A stretch of 10,724 nucleotides of DNA from Brachionus koreanus (taxonomy: Eukaryota > Rotifera > Eurotatoria > Ploima > Brachionidae). The position numbers and the translations under genes were made by a program. Below the pieces are notes generated by a model. It was not told the DNA's origin and searched no databases. It was given only the letters and a program-made list of their open reading frames with translations. The DNA is taken from assembly GCA_016987375.1 (NCBI GenBank), contig PJRA01000353.1, forward strand, positions 387,489-398,212. The letters run 5' to 3'. Positions 7,709 through 10,724 of this stretch are shown here, piece after piece (within the stretch, counting starts at the first letter, position 1; every line of letters starts with the position of its first letter).

Positions 7709-8442
7709 AAATCTATATTAAATTATTAAGACACGTTTGTTTTTAAGCTGCTCACACCTTTAAGGTCATATTTATTTTTTTTTCAAATTAAACGCTTCAT
7801 ATTGTTCAATTAAAAGCTATATTATAATTAGATGCTTAAATTTTTTTTCTACTATAATTTTTAATCACAACAAATTCAGTGAATGATTCTAAGTTTTGTG
7901 TTTTAGTTTAAGAAGCTTTTCTAAATTTTTGAACTTTTGCCTTTAAAACGAATCTAAAAATTAGTCAAAATTCTTTCTCTTAAGATTTAGAATCAACAAA
8001 TCGAACTAAAATCACTTCACAAATCATTTTATTTAATTTTTTGGAATAAAGATGATTATTTTATGAAAAATAATGGATTTGAGAAATTTTGATGCTACTA
8101 TTATTTTACTTGTTAGAAAATTAAATTACAATCATAGATTATATTTTGAAAATCATTTGAAATCCAAATAATAAATGTTGAGAAAAAAATTCTTTTTGCT
8201 AATTTTAAACTCTTCATTTTAACATCTTTTTATTTCAAAAGAATAATTTTTACAACCTTAATTTATCGCTAAAAAATTCTAATAACTGATATAATAAACA
8301 AAAATGTCAAAAAATTCATAAAATAAAATGTATCTGAATTCAATTTTTAAAAAAATTAAATTGATTTTTAAATGTTTAAATTTAATTAAAATTTTATTTT
8401 ATTTTAACTTCAATAGATCACATAAATTATAATTATTCAAAA

Positions 8443-9130
8443 TGGAGGGCCGACAAAAGACAATAAGAGAACGGGTCGACCAAGCACCTGGACAGCTGCA
8501 AGGAAGAAAAAACTGAAAAGATTGACCAATAACCGAACTTCTATGAGTCAAAGACGTCTAGCTAGGAAATTTTCTGTCCACCAAAGAACAGTTGGTTTTA
8601 CAATAAAAAAAAATGGGTATATCATATCGAAAACGTGAAAAAACGCCAAAATATAGTGTCGTACAGTTTGAAAAAAGCTAAGCACTTGAGCGCAAAACTT
8701 TCAAATATGCAATATCGCTCACCATGTTCACTTATTTTGGACGACGAAAAATACTTTACTTTTTCGGGAGACAACATGCCGGGAAATGCCGGATATTACA
8801 CAAATAACAAGTCTTCTTGTCCGGACAGTGTTCGCTTTTCTGGAAAAGAGAATTTTCCAAAGAAGGTGTTTGTTTGGATAGCCATATCCGATCGAGGAAT
8901 GTCAAAGCCACTTTTTCGACCATCAAAGTCGGTTGCCATCAATTCCGATATCTAAATCGACGAATGCTTGAATTAACGACTTCTTCCATTTAAACAAAGG
9001 TATCATCGAGAATTTGACTATGTTTTTTGGCCTGACTTAGCATCTGCTCACTATTCAAGGGACTGCATTACATGATGGACGAAAACGTAAATTATGTTGC
9101 CAAAGACATCAATCGAGCATCACCGAGTAA
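8443..9130 (+). pseudogene. Broken Tc1-like transposase (IS630/Tc1/mariner superfamily)
   Basis: This DDE transposase remnant survives in three frames. From about 8444, frame 2 gives the basic linker RTGRPST and a helix-turn-helix with SMSQRRLARKFSVHQRTVG (about 8530-8595), ending at a TGA. GISYRKREKTPKYS follows in frame 3. Frame 1 then runs 8635-8955 with SLILDDEKYFTFSGDN, NKSSCPDSVRFSGKE and KPLFRPSKS. The TAA at 8953 falls where a Tyr codon is usual (INSDIY). The same frame continues past it through IDECLN, another TAA and YVFWPDLASAHYS. A shift to frame 3 follows before MDENVNYVAKDIN (9078-9116). The first catalytic Asp (LDDEKY) and the second (WPDLAS) remain. The expected PxxRPIENFW with the third acidic residue is gone after about 9120. 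The N-terminus and terminal repeats are not seen. It is certainly inactive. Confidence 0.88.
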
Positions 9131-9271
9131 AATACGTTGTTTCCTTTCGTTCGAAAAGCTTTTATCAAATTTAGAAGCTTACCACTAATATTGTAAGCTG
9201 AAATTTTAAGAAATAATATGAAGCATTGTTTGTGTTACCTTTCTTGAAATGCGAAATGACATTGGCTTCTA

Positions 9272-9308
9272 AGGTTCACCAAATCATAAACTCGAGTTAA
9301 GAATTTGG
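9272..9308 (+). repeat. Left terminal inverted repeat of the 633 bp element
   Basis: It begins AGGTTCACCAAATCATAAAC. The inner half, GAGTTAAGAATT, is a decayed inverted echo of the outer half, where the right end keeps GAGTTGTGAACC. The differences from the right end are mostly C-to-T or G-to-A changes. Confidence 0.75.
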
Positions 9309-9870
9309 GATTTTATTCAATAAAAAAAAAGAAATTCTGGGGCAATTTTTATTGAATTTTCTGAATTTTTAGTCGTTGATGTGATATCTTTTACTAATTT
9401 TGAGTTTTCAAGCATACATATTATTGCTTGAAGGAGGTTTTTTTAAACCAAAAATACATGGACCGATTAAATACAAATGGTTAATTCTTTTTGTCGATTA
9501 ATTAAAAATGATCTGAAAAACGTAATAAAAATCATATAAATATTAGTTCAATGATCAGATGATTATTTAAAAAATAAAATCCATTCTGACCTTAAGTATT
9601 TAATTTTTAATAAGAATTATATGATTTTAAGATTTCCAATAAAAAAAGAAGATATTTTAAAAAATAGTTTAGCTTTTTGCAAAAAACTTGATTCTTTTCA
9701 TAACTTTTAAGAATTGTCCATTGAAATTATGTTCAACTATAACAAGTGTTATCAAATTGACAATGTTGTTCACGTCATCTCGAAAAATCGACAAAATATT
9801 GAGGCGGTCTAGGCACTATTTTTTTACTTCTAATCATGAGGTTTTTTTTTTAGGAATTTTTTTCTTTTTT

Positions 9871-9904
9871 GGTTCACAACTCGGGTTTTTGAGTTGGTGA
9901 ACCT
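9871..9904 (-). repeat. Right terminal inverted repeat, itself a hairpin
   Basis: In the plus direction GGTTCACAACTC (9871-9882) pairs with GAGTTGGTGAACC (9891-9903), so the end can fold on itself with an 8 nt loop and a single bulge. The outer half is the partner of the left terminal repeat. Confidence 0.8.
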
Positions 9905-9906
9905 TA

Positions 9907-10124
9907 GATATCATTCAATTAAAAAATATTTTTGATTATTTTGATCAGTATTTAATTTAAAATGACGAGTAAATTATTTAATATAAATCAGTAAATAATT
10001 TGAATATTATCAGTATTTTTTTTATTGATTTGATTAGTATTTAATATATAATGTTAAGTAAAATCTAAATTTTAGTCAAATAAAATAAAAAGGAATTCTA
10101 CTCAATTAATAAAGCTTTTGTCGC
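9907..10124. repeat. A+T-rich spacer with diverged direct repeats
   Basis: A 34-base unit at 9940-9973 beginning TTTGAT, with the core AGTATTTAAT, recurs at 10029-10062 with 28 of 34 matches, 89 bp on. A shorter related piece, TATCAGTATTT, lies near 10008-10018. Between the copies a perfect 10 bp inverted repeat, AAATTATTTA (9971-9980) and TAAATAATTT (9992-10001), can form a hairpin. This may be an old tandem duplication, but low complexity weakens the case. Confidence 0.4.
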
Positions 10125-10130
10125 TTTATT
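10125..10130 (-). terminator. AATAAA overlapping the SWIM fragment stop codon
   Basis: The minus strand reads AAATAAAG, where the stop TAA (10128-10126) is part of AATAAA. If used for polyadenylation, the 3' UTR would be only about 20-30 nt. Overlap of stop and signal is possible in compact genes but may be coincidence. Confidence 0.3.
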
Positions 10131-10440
10131 TGGTCTTTGGCTCTTGCGTTTCACCAATCGGTACATATTTTGATGTTGGTGGTGGTTTGATATATTTTAA
10201 TCTGATTGTAAGACCAAGAAAATGTTTGCACATGTAATGTTTGAAAAAGGCTGAACAAGTACATTTACCTTGATTCCAATTGACTGCCATATCATCTTCA
10301 TTTGGTAAAGTCACGATCCAAAAAGCGAAAACTCTCTTTTTGAATTGGCAAAACGTGTTCCAACGCATTTCTTTCACATTTCTGATGTCTTCTTCACTTG
10401 CCTTTGATTTTTCACCAGCATAAAAATTAAAAAATTTAAT
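10126..10440 (-). CDS. SWIM zinc-finger protein, C-terminal fragment
   Basis: The open frame runs from 10440, next to an in-frame TAA (10443-10441), to the stop at 10126, about 104 codons. The only ATG is at 10368, late in the frame. The core CTCSAFFKHYMCKH (roughly 10270-10225) is the CxCxnCxH metal-binding pattern of SWIM domains. It is preceded by the aromatic-rich KKRVFAFWIVTLP and followed by IRLKYIKPPP and VPIG. In invertebrate genomes this combination commonly lies C-terminal to MULE-type transposase domains or in proteins derived from them. The usual basic tail after VPIG is missing here, replaced by ETQEPKTK. There is no plausible start at the left of the frame. It is either the last exon of a gene reaching beyond the window, for example spliced at the AG after AATCAA near 10401, or a truncated copy. 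The ligands are intact, so recent truncation or a live exon are both possible. Confidence 0.7.
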   Translation of the reverse strand: MKFFNFYAGEKSKASEEDIRNVKEMRWNTFCQFKKRVFAFWIVTLPNEDDMAVNWNQGKCTCSAFFKHYMCKHFLGLTIRLKYIKPPPTSKYVPIGETQEPKTK

Positions 10441-10457
10441 TTAATTCTTGTTTAATC

Positions 10458-10553
10458 CTGAAGTTCGAACAATGGTGCGTCGAACTATTAATCAAATTTT
10501 TTTTCAAAAGTTCGATGTCTATGTATCGACATGCACCAAAAATACTTCTTCAG
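10458..10553. repeat. Imperfect ~95 bp inverted repeat between the SWIM and LINE fragments
   Basis: CTGAAG (10458-10463) pairs with CTTCAG (10548-10553), TGGTGC (10473-10478) with GCACCA (10533-10538), and TCGAACT (10480-10486) with AGTTCGA (10509-10515), leaving a ~17 nt unpaired segment on the right side and a 22 nt T-rich loop. The nested order of three G+C-containing stems is unlikely by chance in this composition. It could be a small decayed mobile element or part of a 3' UTR. Confidence 0.45.
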
Positions 10554-10565
10554 CAATTAATACAC

Positions 10566-10585
10566 ATTTTATTTTATTTTATTTT
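10566..10585 (-). repeat. Short (TAAAA)n-type tail at the 3' end of the LINE
   Basis: The plus strand shows four ATTTT units, so on the minus strand a short AAAAT array follows shortly after the LINE stop codon and an A run. LINEs often end in A-rich tails or short simple repeats, which fits this place as the insertion's 3' end. It also supplies AATAAA hexamers. Confidence 0.45.
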
Positions 10586-10591
10586 TTTTCC

Positions 10592-10724
10592 TTATTTACT
10601 TATTGTGGAGCATAGGGTCATTACTTTTGATTTCCACTCAAGTCGATCTTTCGCCTTCATCCTTGCTTCTCCCCATTTCATTCCCATTTCGTTGAGCTCT
10701 TTCATGATTGTTGACCTCTATGTT
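10592..10724 (-). pseudogene. 3' end of a LINE (non-LTR retrotransposon) ORF2, running off the window
   Basis: The minus-strand frame from 10723 to the TAA at 10594-10592 gives, after an in-frame TAG (10720-10718), a 41-residue C-terminus containing IMKELNEMGMKWGEA, KAKDRLEWKS and TLCSTIS. The pattern MGxxWxEAxxxAxDRxxWxxxVxxLCS is the extreme C-terminus of many LINE ORF2 proteins, just after a GRPxxxW segment. The TAG stands where I would expect that Trp (TGG), so this copy seems disabled by a point change, or the upstream part is in another frame. It shares strand with the SWIM fragment. The rest lies beyond the window. Confidence 0.72.

Larger units (their letters stand above)
7508..8442. 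other. Upstream region of TPS-TPP and empty A+T-rich DNA
   Basis: The first ~200 bases form the probable promoter of the minus-strand TPS gene, with the TATA-like and HSE-like sites listed separately. Beyond about 7800 the sequence is runs of A and T with no open frame of note and no recognised repeat. I looked for the missing N-terminus and left end of the Tc1-like element just before 8443 and did not find them. Confidence 0.45.
9272..9904. mobile_element. 633 bp non-autonomous Tc1/mariner-type element (MITE) with TA duplication
   Basis: The ends are inverted copies: AGGTTCACCAA...TCA.AAAC.CGAGTT from 9272 matches the reverse complement of 9904 inward, with about three differences in the first 28 bases. 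TA sits immediately outside both ends (9270-9271 and 9905-9906), the target duplication made by Tc1/mariner transposases. The interior is A+T rich, with no transposase in any frame; open frames inside it are short and unrelated to known proteins. It starts about 140 bp after the last recognisable Tc1-like transposase codons, but I found no matching terminal repeat on the far side of that gene, so the two need not belong together. Confidence 0.78.

Noticed and set aside
7760..7768. TTAAGGTCA, a nuclear-receptor half-site-like sequence upstream of TPS
   Set aside because: A single nine-base match about 255 bp from the start codon with no second half-site; not enough for a call.
9688..9900. 70-codon plus-strand frame
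   Set aside because: It lies inside the MITE, its end reads through the terminal repeat, and its composition is that of a T-rich chance frame.
8443..9904. One composite Tc1 element spanning the transposase fossil and the 633 bp element
   Set aside because: The GGTTCACC terminal repeat is not found left of the transposase, while the 633 bp element has its own two ends and TA duplications.
1..10724. CRISPR arrays, tRNA or rRNA genes, bacterial operon signals
   Set aside because: No regularly spaced repeats, no complete cloverleaf and no rRNA-like stretch seen; spliced genes and eukaryotic elements rule out a bacterial origin.

Overview
The window looks like nuclear DNA of an invertebrate animal. 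Intergenic sequence is extremely A+T rich, spliceosomal introns are very short (61 and 58 nt), and one host gene is the animal mitochondrial proline-catabolism enzyme ALDH4A1. The other is a trehalose-6-phosphate synthase fused to a phosphatase domain, as in invertebrate animals and absent from vertebrates. Dead Tc1-like and LINE-like transposons and a SWIM-type protein fragment fit too. A rotifer such as Brachionus is my best guess, from general impression only; the sequence does not prove it.

Layout. 1-615: A+T-rich, no gene seen. 616-2441 (minus): complete three-exon ALDH4A1 of 568 residues, with both splice junctions resolved. 2442-5206: intergenic, holding a LINE reverse-transcriptase scrap (3343-3483, plus strand) and a ~440 bp foldback element (4244-4686) with 94%-identical arms. 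5207-7507 (minus): intact, intronless TPS-TPP gene of 766 residues, with a TATA box and two heat-shock-element-like palindromes upstream. 7508-8442: otherwise empty. 8443-10724: a graveyard of mobile elements, comprising a broken Tc1-like transposase (plus strand), a 633 bp non-autonomous element with TA target duplication and hairpin-shaped terminal inverted repeats, a SWIM zinc-finger fragment (minus), and the 3' end of a LINE (minus).

The two host genes lie on the same strand about 2.8 kb apart and are surely separate transcription units. Both touch stress osmolytes: ALDH4A1 completes proline oxidation in mitochondria, and TPS-TPP makes trehalose in the cytosol. The sequence shows no shared regulation. 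The least explained objects are the foldback element, which has Pol III A-box-like and B-box-like matches and a nested third repeat copy, and the small element with self-complementary ends.
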